Shown piece after piece: positions 8,811 to 17,586 of a DNA stretch of 64,000 bases. The notes beneath the pieces were generated by a model. The model saw nothing but the letters and a program-made list of their open reading frames with translations. It searched no databases and was not told the origin of the DNA. Within the stretch, counting starts at the first letter, position 1. The number at the start of each line of letters is the position of its first letter. The DNA comes from Bacteroidaceae bacterium. GTDB lineage: Bacteria; Bacteroidota; Bacteroidia; Bacteroidales; Bacteroidaceae. The stretch is taken from NCBI GenBank assembly GCA_017483605.1, contig JAFUWG010000031.1, positions 1 to 64,000 of the forward strand, in the 5' to 3' direction. Both the position numbers and the translations under genes were made by a program.

Positions 8811-9935
8811 CTACTGTCCCATCAACTTTCCTCTGTTGTAAATGCCCTTGCGAGTCACCTTCCCGTTGCGGTCTTTCTCCACAAACGAGCCGTCTCGCTG
8901 ATCATTAAAGAACGAACCCTCGAAACGGGTGCCGTCAGCATATTCCTCCACACCTTTTCCATTCTTCATGCCATCCTTGAAGTGACCCTTGAACTTCGTG
9001 CCATCCGACAAACGCATGATGCCTTCGCCGTTCATCTCGCCGCCAGCCCATTCACCATCATACACATCGCCATTCGCACCCGTGAACTTGCCACGCCCGT
9101 GCTCTTTGTCCTCCACCCAATAGCCTTCATACTTCGAGCCATCAGGCCATGTGTAAGTGCCAAAACCGTCCATCAGCCCATTCTTGAACTGACCCACATA
9201 TTTACGCTTGTCTGTGTAAGTGAAGATGCCCTGACCTGTACGTTCTCCGTTCTGGTAATCACCTTCATAGATGTCACCATTATGGAACTTATAAATGCCT
9301 TTTCCGTGCATCAGGTCATCCTTCCATCCCCCCGTATAGAAGTCGCCATTGGCATAGGTGTACTTGCCCTGACCGTTACGCATGTCGTTGTCCATGTCGC
9401 CCTCATAACTGGAGCCGTCACGCCAATCATACACGCCCTTGCCCGACTTCTTGTCGTCCTTCCAACTGCCATCATAATAGATGCCGTTAGCCCACGTGTA
9501 GCGACCCTGTCCATTACGTTTGTCCTGGAACCAGTCGCCCGAATATTTGTCACCATTATAATAGTACATCGTACCGATACCCTGCTGGTAATCAATGTAC
9601 CAAAGACCATCATACTTATTATTATTAGAGAAGTAATACACACCCTTGCCATGCTGATGGTCCTGATGCCAGTTGCCCTCATACTTCTCACCATCGACAA
9701 ACGTATATACGCCATAGCCCTGACGCTTTCCCTTCACATACTCACCCTCGTAGGTGTCGCCCGTCACAAAAGTCGTCTTACCTTTGCCGTTCGGCTTTCC
9801 ACCTTCCAGTTCACCATAATACTTTGCCTTATCCTTTGGGAACTCATAGTTGCCAATCATCACCTTCTGAGCCCATGCCGAAGATGACCATACGCACACC
9901 ATCATCCCTGCTATCACATATCTTGAAATATTCAT
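8811..9935 (-). CDS. Secreted MORN-repeat protein
   Basis: 374 aa with a signal peptide (MNISRYVIAGMMVCVWSSSAWA) followed by about fourteen MORN repeats of 23 residues (YEGEYVKG, YEGNWHQD, YSGDWFQD, YDGEWAGG and similar) filling the mature protein. MORN repeats make elongated beta-sheets, often scaffolding or lipid-associated; no catalytic domain is present. It is probably periplasmic. Its promoter box is at 10001-10008, and the inositol-phosphatase-family gene follows after 25 nt. Confidence 0.9.
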   Translation of the reverse strand: MNISRYVIAGMMVCVWSSSAWAQKVMIGNYEFPKDKAKYYGELEGGKPNGKGKTTFVTGDTYEGEYVKGKRQGYGVYTFVDGEKYEGNWHQDHQHGKGVYYFSNNNKYDGLWYIDYQQGIGTMYYYNGDKYSGDWFQDKRNGQGRYTWANGIYYDGSWKDDKKSGKGVYDWRDGSSYEGDMDNDMRNGQGKYTYANGDFYTGGWKDDLMHGKGIYKFHNGDIYEGDYQNGERTGQGIFTYTDKRKYVGQFKNGLMDGFGTYTWPDGSKYEGYWVEDKEHGRGKFTGANGDVYDGEWAGGEMNGEGIMRLSDGTKFKGHFKDGMKNGKGVEEYADGTRFEGSFFNDQRDGSFVEKDRNGKVTRKGIYNRGKLMGQ

Positions 9936-10000
9936 AATCTTACGCTTGAAACATTAAAAACAATTCATAAAAACGCATCATCCGCACAACATCAATTTTA

Positions 10001-10008
10001 CAAAGATA
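10001..10008 (-). promoter_or_regulatory. -7 box (TATCTTTG) for the MORN-repeat gene
   Basis: Minus-strand TATCTTTG matches TAnnTTTG and lies 65 nt upstream of the ATG at 9935. Confidence 0.55.
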
Positions 10009-10190
10009 TAACTTTTTTCCCAAACCACACCCCTCCATTAAGTTTTATTATCATTTCAAGCACAAAAAAATCCATTTTTCACACCAAATGATACCAGAAT
10101 GTCCCCTTTTTATTCATTTTCCATGGTCAAATTTGTAATAACCTCAATTGCTTTAATGATACATCCTTGTAGCCGTGAAAACAATATTCG

Positions 10191-10285
10191 CATCTACACC
10201 CGCCACGCTCTTTGGTCTTGCCCCGTGAAAGTGGTTCGTTTATATTAGGCACACTGGTCAACATACATTCGCCTCATCGCTTGAC
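10191..10285. repeat. Dispersed repeat R-down, copy A
   Basis: 95 bp that aligns without gaps, at about 80 percent identity by eye, with 54384-54478. Shared blocks include CATCTACACCCGC, ACGCTCTTTGGTC, AAGTGGTTCG and GGTCAACATACATT. Each copy lies on the 3' side of a surface-protein cassette. Confidence 0.8.
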
Positions 10286-10396
10286 AAGAAAGGCGTGTTT
10301 TTGATGGGAATAAGGACATTCAGTAGATGCAGCACTTGGCTTCAGGCGTCTCATCGTTTGTGGATGGGGCAAGGTCTTCGCGAAGGGTTGGAAACA

Positions 10397-10464
10397 CGAA
10401 GCGTATCAATTCATGCACGGGTGTTGAAACAATACAACACCCGTGCATGAATTGATACGCTTCG
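10397..10464 (-). terminator. 30-bp perfect inverted repeat after the 70-aa gene
   Basis: Arms 10397-10426 and 10435-10464 are perfectly complementary with an 8-nt loop, an unusually long stem. It starts 22 nt past the stop of the 70-aa gene. There is no strong T-run, so terminator function is inferred from position. The arm next to the gene merges into a sequence also found after guaA. Confidence 0.6.
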
Positions 10465-10485
10465 AGGTAACGACGTAGGGGATTC

Positions 10486-10698
10486 TTACCAGAGAAGCCC
10501 TCCTACCTTGTCATCGTCGCCGATGATGCCACGCAGAGGAGCGCTCGGATCGATGTTGCCGTCCTCGTCAACGCCGCCGAACAGCACATCCTCAATGACA
10601 CCATCTTTGCCACCTGCAACGCCACCGCTGCCACACAGCGGAGCAGCCTCTACGGATGCAAATACTTCCATCTCTGGACGAATATAAGTCTTTTTCAT
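10486..10698 (-). CDS. Small Gly-rich protein of the MKKxYxxPE type
   Basis: 70 aa starting MKKTYIRPEMEV, a start I recall from many short Bacteroidales/Prevotella proteins of unknown role. The rest is Gly/Asp-rich (CGSGGVAGGKDG, GDDDKVGGLLW) with one Cys at residue 22 and no signal peptide or membrane helix. It lies 35 nt downstream of the cohesin-like gene and is last in cassette A. It could be a peptide precursor or a product linked to surface-protein export; neither is shown. No modification or transporter gene is adjacent. Confidence 0.65.
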   Translation of the reverse strand: MKKTYIRPEMEVFASVEAAPLCGSGGVAGGKDGVIEDVLFGGVDEDGNIDPSAPLRGIIGDDDKVGGLLW

Positions 10699-10733
10699 AT
10701 TTCTGTTTGTTTCGGGTTAAACATTCCTTTCAG

Positions 10734-11948
10734 TTACTTCACACTCACTTTCTTGCCATCCACGATGTAGATGCCCTTCGGCAACGACTGCACGTCCTTC
10801 TGCCCGAGCGACACGCCCTGCAAGGTGTACACACCACCGAGAATAGGGTCTTTCTCGATGTCGGCAATGCCCGTCACGTCGCTATCCACCGAGAAGCGGA
10901 TTCTGGCGGAGTAGGTATCCTCCACGTCCGTCAGCACGTCGTAGAAGTCGAAGTAGGCACGGTAGCCCTTCATCTTCGTCTTGCCTGCCGAGTAGTAGAA
11001 CTTGTTGCCGCTAAGAAAGAGGGTCATGGCTTCCAGCGGCGTGTCCGCCACGTATGTGCCCACAAAACGGTTGTAATACGTCACCGCCTTCTTGCCTGAG
11101 CCTATCGTGTACTCATCCTTGTCCACTGACGGTTCCTCCTCTGGGTCTATGTCCACCCCGTCTGCCGTGAACTCGCTGATGGCGGAAGACACTTTGATGA
11201 GGTACGGATGGTTCGCCTCAATGGCTGTCACCGACTCAAACTTCACGCTGATGCCCACAATCCTCTCATCCTCGTCCTCCTCGGTCTCGCATCCTGTGAA
11301 GTCCGCCAGTTGCACATCCTCTCCGAATGCCTCCTTCACCTGTGCCTCGCTCATGGCGAAGGGCTGACAGATAGTGTTCCACTCTCCTGCCTTGATGGTG
11401 CGCTTCACCCGCACGTTCACACCCGTAGCCGCCACAGGTGCCGTGGTCGATGTCTCGTCCAGCATCACGGTGTGGACATTGACTACGCGGAGCGTGAAAG
11501 TAGCATCAGGCACAGGAACACGTGCATCACCAATCAACGTCATGTTGGTCAGCGTGATGGTGTAACTGCCCGTTGGTATCACATCGCTGGGCGTGAACTC
11601 CACAGTGCCCAACTCCTGCAATCCTCCGTCTGGGATGGGGGTGTCGCTATAGGAGAGTACACCGCAACGTGCCAAATGGCTGATGCCCACACCGTCCACA
11701 TCGCCGATGGTGAAGGCGCCGTCCCAACTGGCGGTTGTCGTGGCTTTCCCTGTTGTGGAGAAGCCCGTTTGGGGAAACAGGATGTCAAACTCCAGCCCAG
11801 TGTAACTGCCTCCATCAATGTCAAGTTGGAGGGTCAGCGACACGGTCTCTCCCGGCAGTGCTTCCACGTCTGCCACTGCCACTTGTTGTGCTGCCATCCC
11901 TCCGCACAGGGCGAAGAGGACGGTCAGACTTGTCATAAATTTTCTCAT
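10734..11948 (-). CDS. Secreted protein with N-terminal cohesin-like domain
   Basis: 404 aa starting at the ATG at 11948 (MRKFMTSLTVLFALCGGMAAQ, a clear signal peptide), 19 nt after the dockerin gene stop. Residues 22-155 read like a cohesin-fold domain: PGETVSLTLQL, then TGLEFDILFP, then LGTVEFTP and GSYTITLTNMTL. The second half is a beta-rich Prevotella-type region (KAGEWNTICQPFAMSE), and the C-terminus GVYTLQG...LPKGIYIVDGKKVSVK resembles a Bacteroidales export/sorting tail. The adjacent upstream gene ends in a dockerin, suggesting a binding pair. The cohesin assignment is by eye and needs a profile search. Confidence 0.7.
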   Translation of the reverse strand: MRKFMTSLTVLFALCGGMAAQQVAVADVEALPGETVSLTLQLDIDGGSYTGLEFDILFPQTGFSTTGKATTTASWDGAFTIGDVDGVGISHLARCGVLSYSDTPIPDGGLQELGTVEFTPSDVIPTGSYTITLTNMTLIGDARVPVPDATFTLRVVNVHTVMLDETSTTAPVAATGVNVRVKRTIKAGEWNTICQPFAMSEAQVKEAFGEDVQLADFTGCETEEDEDERIVGISVKFESVTAIEANHPYLIKVSSAISEFTADGVDIDPEEEPSVDKDEYTIGSGKKAVTYYNRFVGTYVADTPLEAMTLFLSGNKFYYSAGKTKMKGYRAYFDFYDVLTDVEDTYSARIRFSVDSDVTGIADIEKDPILGGVYTLQGVSLGQKDVQSLPKGIYIVDGKKVSVK

Positions 11949-11967
11949 TGTTCTTCTATTTTTTAGT

Positions 11968-14900
11968 TTAATTTTCTGTCTCATTGTCAGTGTTCTCTTC
12001 CTGTGGGCTTTGTGCCTCTTTGCCCACATAGATGCTCACCGTCTTTCGAGCATCGCTGAGGTTTACAATGCCATTGCCATCCACATCGGCGGCACTCGCA
12101 TTGAAATTGTCGGGCGTCTGACCCACATAGTGCTTCACGGTGGCGGCAGCATCGCTGAGGTTTACCACGCCATCTCCGTTGGCATCGCCTGCCACTTCGG
12201 GTACATCCAGGGTAAATTCACGCACGATCTCTTTTACCTCCACATTGCCAGCGGAGTCCGTTGCCACCACGCAGAAACCTTGGTTCATGCCTGTATAAAT
12301 CCGGACTTCTGCCACCGAGTCGGCGGGCAGGCCGGATGCGGCTTTCCACCAACTGGCATCTTCGCCGTATTGTACATAAACATCGTATCGCCACACGCCC
12401 GATAGTTCGTCTGTCGCTTCCATGTGCACCGCAGCCGTCGAGTTGTTCAGTTGGGTGACATTGACAACATGGCTGTTGGGTGCGATAGCATCGATGACAT
12501 TTGTCCATGTCGGGGTCATGATTGTATTCTCTTGGTCAAAAACAATACCTGCCCGGTTGCTTAGAGTTTGACCATTATTCAGTCCTTCTTTTAATTTGAT
12601 GTCAAACGTTAGTTCACCTAACCCTTTACCATCGATATTAACAGGCAAAACACCCTGCATAGCATCAGTTGTTTGCTCCATTGACATAGGATCAAGTGAT
12701 TCTATTGTCCATTTAGCAATACCGTTTTTATTGTTATAATCAAGACTTACTTGTGCAATCACATCAATAACAGGACGCAAATCTACAGTAATAGGGTATT
12801 GGGATTTTGCATCAATAAATGTAGTTACTTCGCCAATGCTTATATTTGTAAATTCAAAACTTGCTAAATCAAAATAGTCGGCATCAAGAGTGTCGCATAC
12901 AATGATAGTATGAGCCGCAGCGTCAGCGATCTTTGGGTCATTCTCAAATTCTATTGTATAACTTACGGAATTTACATCCTTACGCAAGTAAAGACTACCA
13001 CTTTCCGAAGTATATCCCACAATGTCATTGGGATCCCCAGGAACGACGATGTGGACGGAATGAGGATTTCCTGGGTCTGGCATTGGATTTTGGGCACAAT
13101 TGTTTTGAAGTCCCATAAGGTTATTAACCCATTCTCCTACATCACCTCCGATGATGGATCCTGGAGTCATTACTTCTGGATACAATTGATCATATGCTCC
13201 TGCAATTGTATTAGCCGTTTCTTCATCGACACCATTAGCATTAATCCAGGCATCCCCTATACTACGCCCCATGGCATTAATCCCAGAACCGATTGTAGCC
13301 CCTATTTTAAAATCAGTATTTGCATTAGAACCTCCTAGTGAAATAGCAGAACCTGCATTAGATAGAACTTGCGACCCAGTGCGACCTAATCCATCTCCAG
13401 TAGCACCTGTCGCACCATTTAGAGCATCTCCAAAATTGACAACATTTTGCCCTCTGTTACTGGTATTAGAGTGAGTAACACGCCGCATTTTTGCCTCCTT
13501 ACTTTCCCACCATGTGCTATCAACTTCCAAGGGTTTACCTGTCCATGCATAGAGATTGAAACGCGTGTGTGCAGGTGCCGTAAAATCGAATTGTAAATTC
13601 ATCTTTTCATGAGACCCCAATCGGGGGATATAGAAGAACATTACTGCACCATCAACACCTTTGCCTAATAGGTTTTCTGTTAATGTCGCAAAAGAATATC
13701 CCGCACTATCATTTTTAGCAGCCATTGAAGCATAGAAATTATTGAAAGCAACATTTTCTACAGCAAGTGGATTGTCCCATGCCACGTTCAATGGAATAAA
13801 AGAATAAGACATATTTCCTTCATTTTCCACAATTACTGATATTGGAAATGGTTTTGCCATGTTCGACCTATCAATTATGGAAATCTTGACATCTGCATAG
13901 TTTGGTTCTTCAAACAAAATGGCTTCAGATATAGTCAAATTTTCATCCACATAATATAGATTTAAATCATACCTTCCCATTGGAACCTCATCTTGGTTTA
14001 TAGAAAAAAGGATATCTACGCGTGTGTTGGAAATCAAGAACATACTGTCTTCTCTCAAAACTTGATCCCCAAAAACAAGTGACGCTCCTTCGAGTTTCTC
14101 GAATCCATTCCCGTAAAGATGAAGTATAAATTCAGAATCTTTTGCATTTCCTATGGCATTGGGTGTATAAGAAAGTACCGCATACTTGTCTATATGTTCA
14201 TATTCCAAGGTAACGCTACTTTGGCTCCCCATAACATCATGCACGGCCAAATAATACGTGCCTTTTTCCCAAGCATGACAGCCGTCATAATTGACAGAGG
14301 CTGCCCCTGAAGCACTATACACTTCTTCTCCTGAGGGGGAGAACAACTGCATCGTACAAGCCTGACTACTTTTGAATGCAACCGAATCTCCTTCTTCTAA
14401 TGGCACAGTGTACCAACGAATCCCATTTTCTTCCACACGCTCAAAAGTTTGTGTTTCCTGTAGTTCACCTGTAGGTATGACATTCTCACTCACTTTCTCA
14501 TCTACAAATTGTTTGGACAAATCTGTAAAACGCCCCGTGGCTTCTTTGAAACGAATATGGAAATCATTCTTTGCATAAATGAGAGGTTGGTTGTCTTTGA
14601 TTCTGAATTCGAAACAAGAAGAGCGGATGGGCATTGTTTCCACAGGCAACAAAGAGATTAAATCAACTTTCTCCTGACGCGGGTCTATGTCTTGTAAATG
14701 CCTGTCATTATAATTGTCATTTAACCAATACTCATAGCGTATAATGCCATTCCCGCCTAATGGAATTTTGGTAAAAAAGGCGGTATTTGTTCTGGTCATC
14801 ATGCCGTCATTACCTTCTAACCAATAGATGACACGATGCAAACCGTCTGACAAGGTGGAAACATCTATGTCTAAGTGATATATATTATCTGTCACTAAAC

Positions 14901-15255
14901 CCATCTGAGACACGGTTGATTGATTGTCTATAATATAGCAGCACTTCATCTCAGAAAGATCTGTAGCCTTAGTGTATGGCACTTTCAGGAAATATTTGGA
15001 GATGGGCACACTCCATCCATTTGTTTGACTTCCTACTTGAACATGAAGTACATGCATATTGTAATCCAAATCTTCTACAGGAACATCCAGATGCCATTCA
15101 GATGCAGGACTTGTACCTTCAACGATATGCCCCGAATCGTCATCAAACCAATAGCGGTAACTATATGTATCTTGTCCTCGTGCTGCAATATGCATGAATA
15201 GGACAAGCATGATTAAGAAAAACTTCCTCATATCAAACATTTTTTTGATAATCAT
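11968..15255 (-). CDS. Large secreted YWFD-module protein with C-terminal dockerin
   Basis: 1095 aa. The ATG at 15255 overlaps the upstream stop (ATGA); an ATG at 15231 starts the core signal peptide MRKFFLIMLVLFMHIAARG. Residues about 30-240 hold three divergent copies of a module seen again in cassette B (YRYWFDDD, YEYWLND, DVSTLSDGLHRV). A pre-peptidase-C-like jelly roll and an IPT/TIG-like segment (HLYGNGFEKLEGASLVFGD) follow. Near the C-terminus two EF-hand-like loops, DANGDGVVNLSD and DVDGNGIVNLSD, form a type I-like dockerin. No catalytic motif was recognised, so it is probably a surface scaffold or adhesin. Several middle segments remain unassigned. Confidence 0.8.
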   Translation of the reverse strand: MIIKKMFDMRKFFLIMLVLFMHIAARGQDTYSYRYWFDDDSGHIVEGTSPASEWHLDVPVEDLDYNMHVLHVQVGSQTNGWSVPISKYFLKVPYTKATDLSEMKCCYIIDNQSTVSQMGLVTDNIYHLDIDVSTLSDGLHRVIYWLEGNDGMMTRTNTAFFTKIPLGGNGIIRYEYWLNDNYNDRHLQDIDPRQEKVDLISLLPVETMPIRSSCFEFRIKDNQPLIYAKNDFHIRFKEATGRFTDLSKQFVDEKVSENVIPTGELQETQTFERVEENGIRWYTVPLEEGDSVAFKSSQACTMQLFSPSGEEVYSASGAASVNYDGCHAWEKGTYYLAVHDVMGSQSSVTLEYEHIDKYAVLSYTPNAIGNAKDSEFILHLYGNGFEKLEGASLVFGDQVLREDSMFLISNTRVDILFSINQDEVPMGRYDLNLYYVDENLTISEAILFEEPNYADVKISIIDRSNMAKPFPISVIVENEGNMSYSFIPLNVAWDNPLAVENVAFNNFYASMAAKNDSAGYSFATLTENLLGKGVDGAVMFFYIPRLGSHEKMNLQFDFTAPAHTRFNLYAWTGKPLEVDSTWWESKEAKMRRVTHSNTSNRGQNVVNFGDALNGATGATGDGLGRTGSQVLSNAGSAISLGGSNANTDFKIGATIGSGINAMGRSIGDAWINANGVDEETANTIAGAYDQLYPEVMTPGSIIGGDVGEWVNNLMGLQNNCAQNPMPDPGNPHSVHIVVPGDPNDIVGYTSESGSLYLRKDVNSVSYTIEFENDPKIADAAAHTIIVCDTLDADYFDLASFEFTNISIGEVTTFIDAKSQYPITVDLRPVIDVIAQVSLDYNNKNGIAKWTIESLDPMSMEQTTDAMQGVLPVNIDGKGLGELTFDIKLKEGLNNGQTLSNRAGIVFDQENTIMTPTWTNVIDAIAPNSHVVNVTQLNNSTAAVHMEATDELSGVWRYDVYVQYGEDASWWKAASGLPADSVAEVRIYTGMNQGFCVVATDSAGNVEVKEIVREFTLDVPEVAGDANGDGVVNLSDAAATVKHYVGQTPDNFNASAADVDGNGIVNLSDARKTVSIYVGKEAQSPQEENTDNETEN

Positions 15256-16253
15256 TTTGCAATATTTACTTCAATATCGACACTCAATTTACCATCAGCA
15301 GTTGATTTAGCAGCAACATTACATTTTGTAATTTGAGGATTCGAAGGGGTTGGATCATAAGGCAAAGAACCTCCGTAGATGCCGACTTGAGTGCCATCCT
15401 GTCCTAAGTATTTTGTTTTTGCCTCTTCTGTAAGTTCAAAGTTCTCTGTCTCCTTATAGTTTCCATCGTATGTCTTGAAAAGATTTGATTCCTCGCGGAG
15501 CATGGAAACGTTTGTTGTATTGGGGATTTTTCCAAATATAGAATTAACGACCTCATCAGAGATATTAACGCAACTATATACAGTACATGAACTATCAATC
15601 TCATGTTCCCATGGTGAGATAAGGATACAGTTTCTTAATGAAGAATTAATGAGTCTATTCCAACCTCCCTGCCAGTATTCTATCACACAGTTTATACATT
15701 CCCAATTGTAATTGCCTTCCGTACTTGCAGCATCATTCCAAATTATACAATTAACGCACGTGGCGAAATTGTTGTTACGAACAAAAAGTTCATTTGAAAT
15801 CCGGCAATGAGTAAACATCAAATGATTGTTAGAGTTATATGTGGTAACCTCATACAACCTGTCTTTTATGAATTGAGCATTCGCCGCATTTTCTACAGCA
15901 ATAGAATTATCATGATAGATTCCTTCAATGATAAGACCTTCGGTCGCCTCTTCTGGAATATTTATCGTAAAATAGCCAGAAATAATCGTTGGCTCACTCT
16001 GGGTCGTGGTGTTCACTTCCATTCCTGCACCCCGTATAGTGATACCTTTTGATATATTCACAGAAGAGAATGTTCCGCTTGAAAGTGTGATGACATCGCC
16101 ATTAACAGCAGCGGCATGTGCTTCTCGCAAAGCACTCCCACCATAGAAAATTGTGGTTTCATCTCCATGACTAAGTGTTGCGAGGATGGAACTCTGAGCA
16201 AAACCTGGAGTAACCGCCATGGCTACTACCAAAGAAATAATCATTTTTTTCAT
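15252..16253 (-). CDS. Secreted right-handed beta-helix-like protein (cassette A)
   Basis: 333 aa with signal peptide MKKMIISLVVAMAVTPGFAQ. Residues 37-75 (SALREAHAAAVNGDVITLSSG, then ISKGITIRGAG) are the usual entry to a parallel beta-helix; many short N/V-rich turns follow. The C-terminus (DGTQVGIYGG, SNPQIT, DGKLSVDIEVN) matches the paralogue at 55682-56728 nearly residue for residue, while the middle differs strongly. No pectate-lyase catalytic residues could be placed. It is first in cassette A and overlaps the next gene by 4 nt, so the two are translationally coupled. Confidence 0.75.
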   Translation of the reverse strand: MKKMIISLVVAMAVTPGFAQSSILATLSHGDETTIFYGGSALREAHAAAVNGDVITLSSGTFSSVNISKGITIRGAGMEVNTTTQSEPTIISGYFTINIPEEATEGLIIEGIYHDNSIAVENAANAQFIKDRLYEVTTYNSNNHLMFTHCRISNELFVRNNNFATCVNCIIWNDAASTEGNYNWECINCVIEYWQGGWNRLINSSLRNCILISPWEHEIDSSCTVYSCVNISDEVVNSIFGKIPNTTNVSMLREESNLFKTYDGNYKETENFELTEEAKTKYLGQDGTQVGIYGGSLPYDPTPSNPQITKCNVAAKSTADGKLSVDIEVNIAK

Positions 16254-16314
16254 AATCAGTACATTTTTATTTGGTTAATAAATCATTGTTCCCTCTCTTA
16301 GGAACAACCCGCAC

Positions 16315-16322
16315 CAAACCTA
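16315..16322 (-). promoter_or_regulatory. Possible -7 box (TAGGTTTG) for cassette A
   Basis: Minus-strand TAGGTTTG fits TAnnTTTG and lies 62 nt upstream of the ATG at 16253. It sits beside the folded element at 16337-16468, so transcription from here would exclude that element. Weak. Confidence 0.3.
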
Positions 16323-16336
16323 TAGGCATAAGAAAA

Positions 16337-16468
16337 GCGCAGGCTCTGCCATACGCGACACAGGTTTAGGACTACCTACAAAACACTACGGAGAGCCAGC
16401 GCAGTAAGCGCAAGCCTCATGTGTTTTGTTATTGCCCTTCACTATTCGAGGTCCTAATTCGTGTCGCG
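16337..16468 (-). promoter_or_regulatory. Folded upstream element of cassette A
   Basis: Outer arms CGCGACAC (16354-16361) and TAGGAC (16367-16372) pair with GTCCTA (16451-16456) and GTGTCGCG (16461-16468) around an internal loop. Inside, CAAAACAC (16379) pairs with GTGTTTTG (16421), and GCGC pairs with GCGC (16399 and 16408). A competing helix joins GCGCAGGCTCT (16337) to AGAGCCAGCGC (16392). Mutually exclusive helices suggest an RNA switch, attenuator or small RNA. The function is unknown. Confidence 0.5.
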
Positions 16469-16572
16469 ATTGAGCAAATAAAAATGTAATGTGTCCGAAC
16501 GAACACGGCGACAAAGTAACAGAAAAAAATTGACACCCACAAACATTTCCCCAACTTTTTTCAAAAGAGCAC

Positions 16573-16607
16573 AAAAAAAGGCACAAAGCGGAAAGTGCTT
16601 TGTGCCT
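16573..16607 (-). terminator. Rho-independent terminator entering from the right
   Basis: An 11-bp stem (AGGCACAAAGC and complement, 16579-16589 and 16597-16607) is followed in minus sense by seven T (complement of 16573-16579). It would stop transcripts reading leftward through repeat R-up before cassette A. Confidence 0.75.
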
Positions 16608-16620
16608 CATATTATATAGA

Positions 16621-16924
16621 TGTGAAAAATCTCGACAGAAAAGAATGACCCTCAATGTTCACTCAAGTATCTCACCCGTATCTTGCGGAAACGATGCCAA
16701 TGTCTTCTGCCAATGATGTCCGATATCTTTTGCCAATGTCTTTCTCGTCCTCATGCCCGTCATCTCGGACGACTGTGTTCCTTGTCTTCCGAGTTCTCAT
16801 GCCCGTGTCTTCCTTTGCCTCTTGCTCGTCATCACCTTGCTCCGATGCTCGTCATCACCTTGTCCTCACGCTCGTCATCACTTCGCTCTCAGGTTCGTGT
16901 CTTCTGCGGAGGTGTTTTCAGAGG
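16621..16924. repeat. Dispersed repeat R-up, copy A
   Basis: About 300 bp closely matching 57193-57503, with blocks such as AACGATGCCAATGTCTTC, CTCGTCCTCATGC, CCGAGTTCTCATGCCCGT and GCTCGTCATCACCTTG. It contains internal degenerate repeats of CTCGTCATC. ORFs across it have no conserved start and look spurious. It lies upstream of cassette A, as the other full copy does upstream of cassette B. Confidence 0.85.
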
Positions 16925-16996
16925 TTTTCAAGTAGCGTTTTCACGTTGTTTGTTGTAAAGTCCTCGCCTTATCGTGTGAAGTCACTCCACAAGAAA

Positions 16997-17024
16997 AGCG
17001 TAAACAAATTGCTTCGTTTACGCT
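16997..17024 (-). terminator. Terminator after the 165-aa gene
   Basis: AGCGTAAAC (16997-17005) pairs with GTTTACGCT (17016-17024), followed in minus sense by TTTTC, 57 nt past the stop at 17082. The stem core GCGTAAAC is shared with the large hairpin at 57981-58032. Confidence 0.7.
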
Positions 17025-17081
17025 CTTCTTTGTATTTCCGTTATGTTGTGTGTTACACAGGCAAGTTGGGGTAAATTCTAT

Positions 17082-17579
17082 TCATTCAGGTTTGTTGGTG
17101 AGAATGTCTATGGTTTCGTTGAACTCAGCCATGATTTCTGTGAGTCGAGGATTGTTCTTCTGTACAATGATTGCCGCAAAATTACGGGTTGTCTCTTCCT
17201 GCACTTCTGCTGTCTGCAAAACGTAGTCGTCACGTCGACTGTAAGTACTAAACCAGCGGATGAATAACCGACTACGAAAGGCTTGTTTGCCGTCACCCGT
17301 CTCACAGATATAAAGCAGAATGTCAGGGTTTGCCATAAAGAAAGCCTCTATCAGCAAAAGGATGGTTTCTCTCAGTTTCTGGTCGTTCGGCGAAGGTCGG
17401 TGACTTTGGTTGTTGATGGTAAACTGATAGGCTCCTGTTGGCCAAATGGAATAGTCATCCATGAAACCAATGATGAAGATGTTTCCTCTGTTGGTTTCTA
17501 TGATATAGTCACGCCCGTTCTCTGTCCATACCTTATATGGAGTGAGTCGGTTGATGAAGTTCATGTCAAGTGCATTCAT
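17082..17579 (-). CDS. Conserved Bacteroidales protein, DUF6169-like
   Basis: 165 aa with no signal peptide or membrane helix; probably cytoplasmic. Recognisable strings are YQFTINN and, in the middle, LLYICETGDGKQAFRSRLFIRWF, which I recall from proteins annotated DUF6169; that label is from memory. Its function is unknown. It starts 7 nt after the 49-aa gene, a tight pair resembling the layout of toxin-antitoxin modules, though no toxin fold was recognised. An in-frame ATG five codons in is an alternative start. Confidence 0.7.
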   Translation of the reverse strand: MNALDMNFINRLTPYKVWTENGRDYIIETNRGNIFIIGFMDDYSIWPTGAYQFTINNQSHRPSPNDQKLRETILLLIEAFFMANPDILLYICETGDGKQAFRSRLFIRWFSTYSRRDDYVLQTAEVQEETTRNFAAIIVQKNNPRLTEIMAEFNETIDILTNKPE

Positions 17580-17586
17580 CGTCGGC

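Larger units (their letters stand above)
9936..10485. other. Gene-free stretch at the left end of cassette A
   Basis: 550 bp without a supportable gene. It holds the MORN gene promoter (10001-10008), repeat R-down copy A (10191-10285) and a 30-bp perfect inverted repeat (10397-10464). Confidence 0.8.

Noticed and set aside
8685..9887. 400-codon plus-strand frame opposite the MORN gene
   Set aside because: Its periodic hydrophobic sequence is the mirror of the MORN repeats, not an independent gene.
16354..16468. Invertible promoter (inverton) at cassette A
   Set aside because: The arms are not perfect inverted repeats and span only about 115 bp; bulged, compensated pairing fits RNA structure better. 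No recombinase gene is nearby.
16655..17074. Ser/Leu-rich ORFs across repeat R-up
   Set aside because: The frames are not kept intact between the two R-up copies and no start context is shared; they reflect the internal CTCGTCATC repeats.
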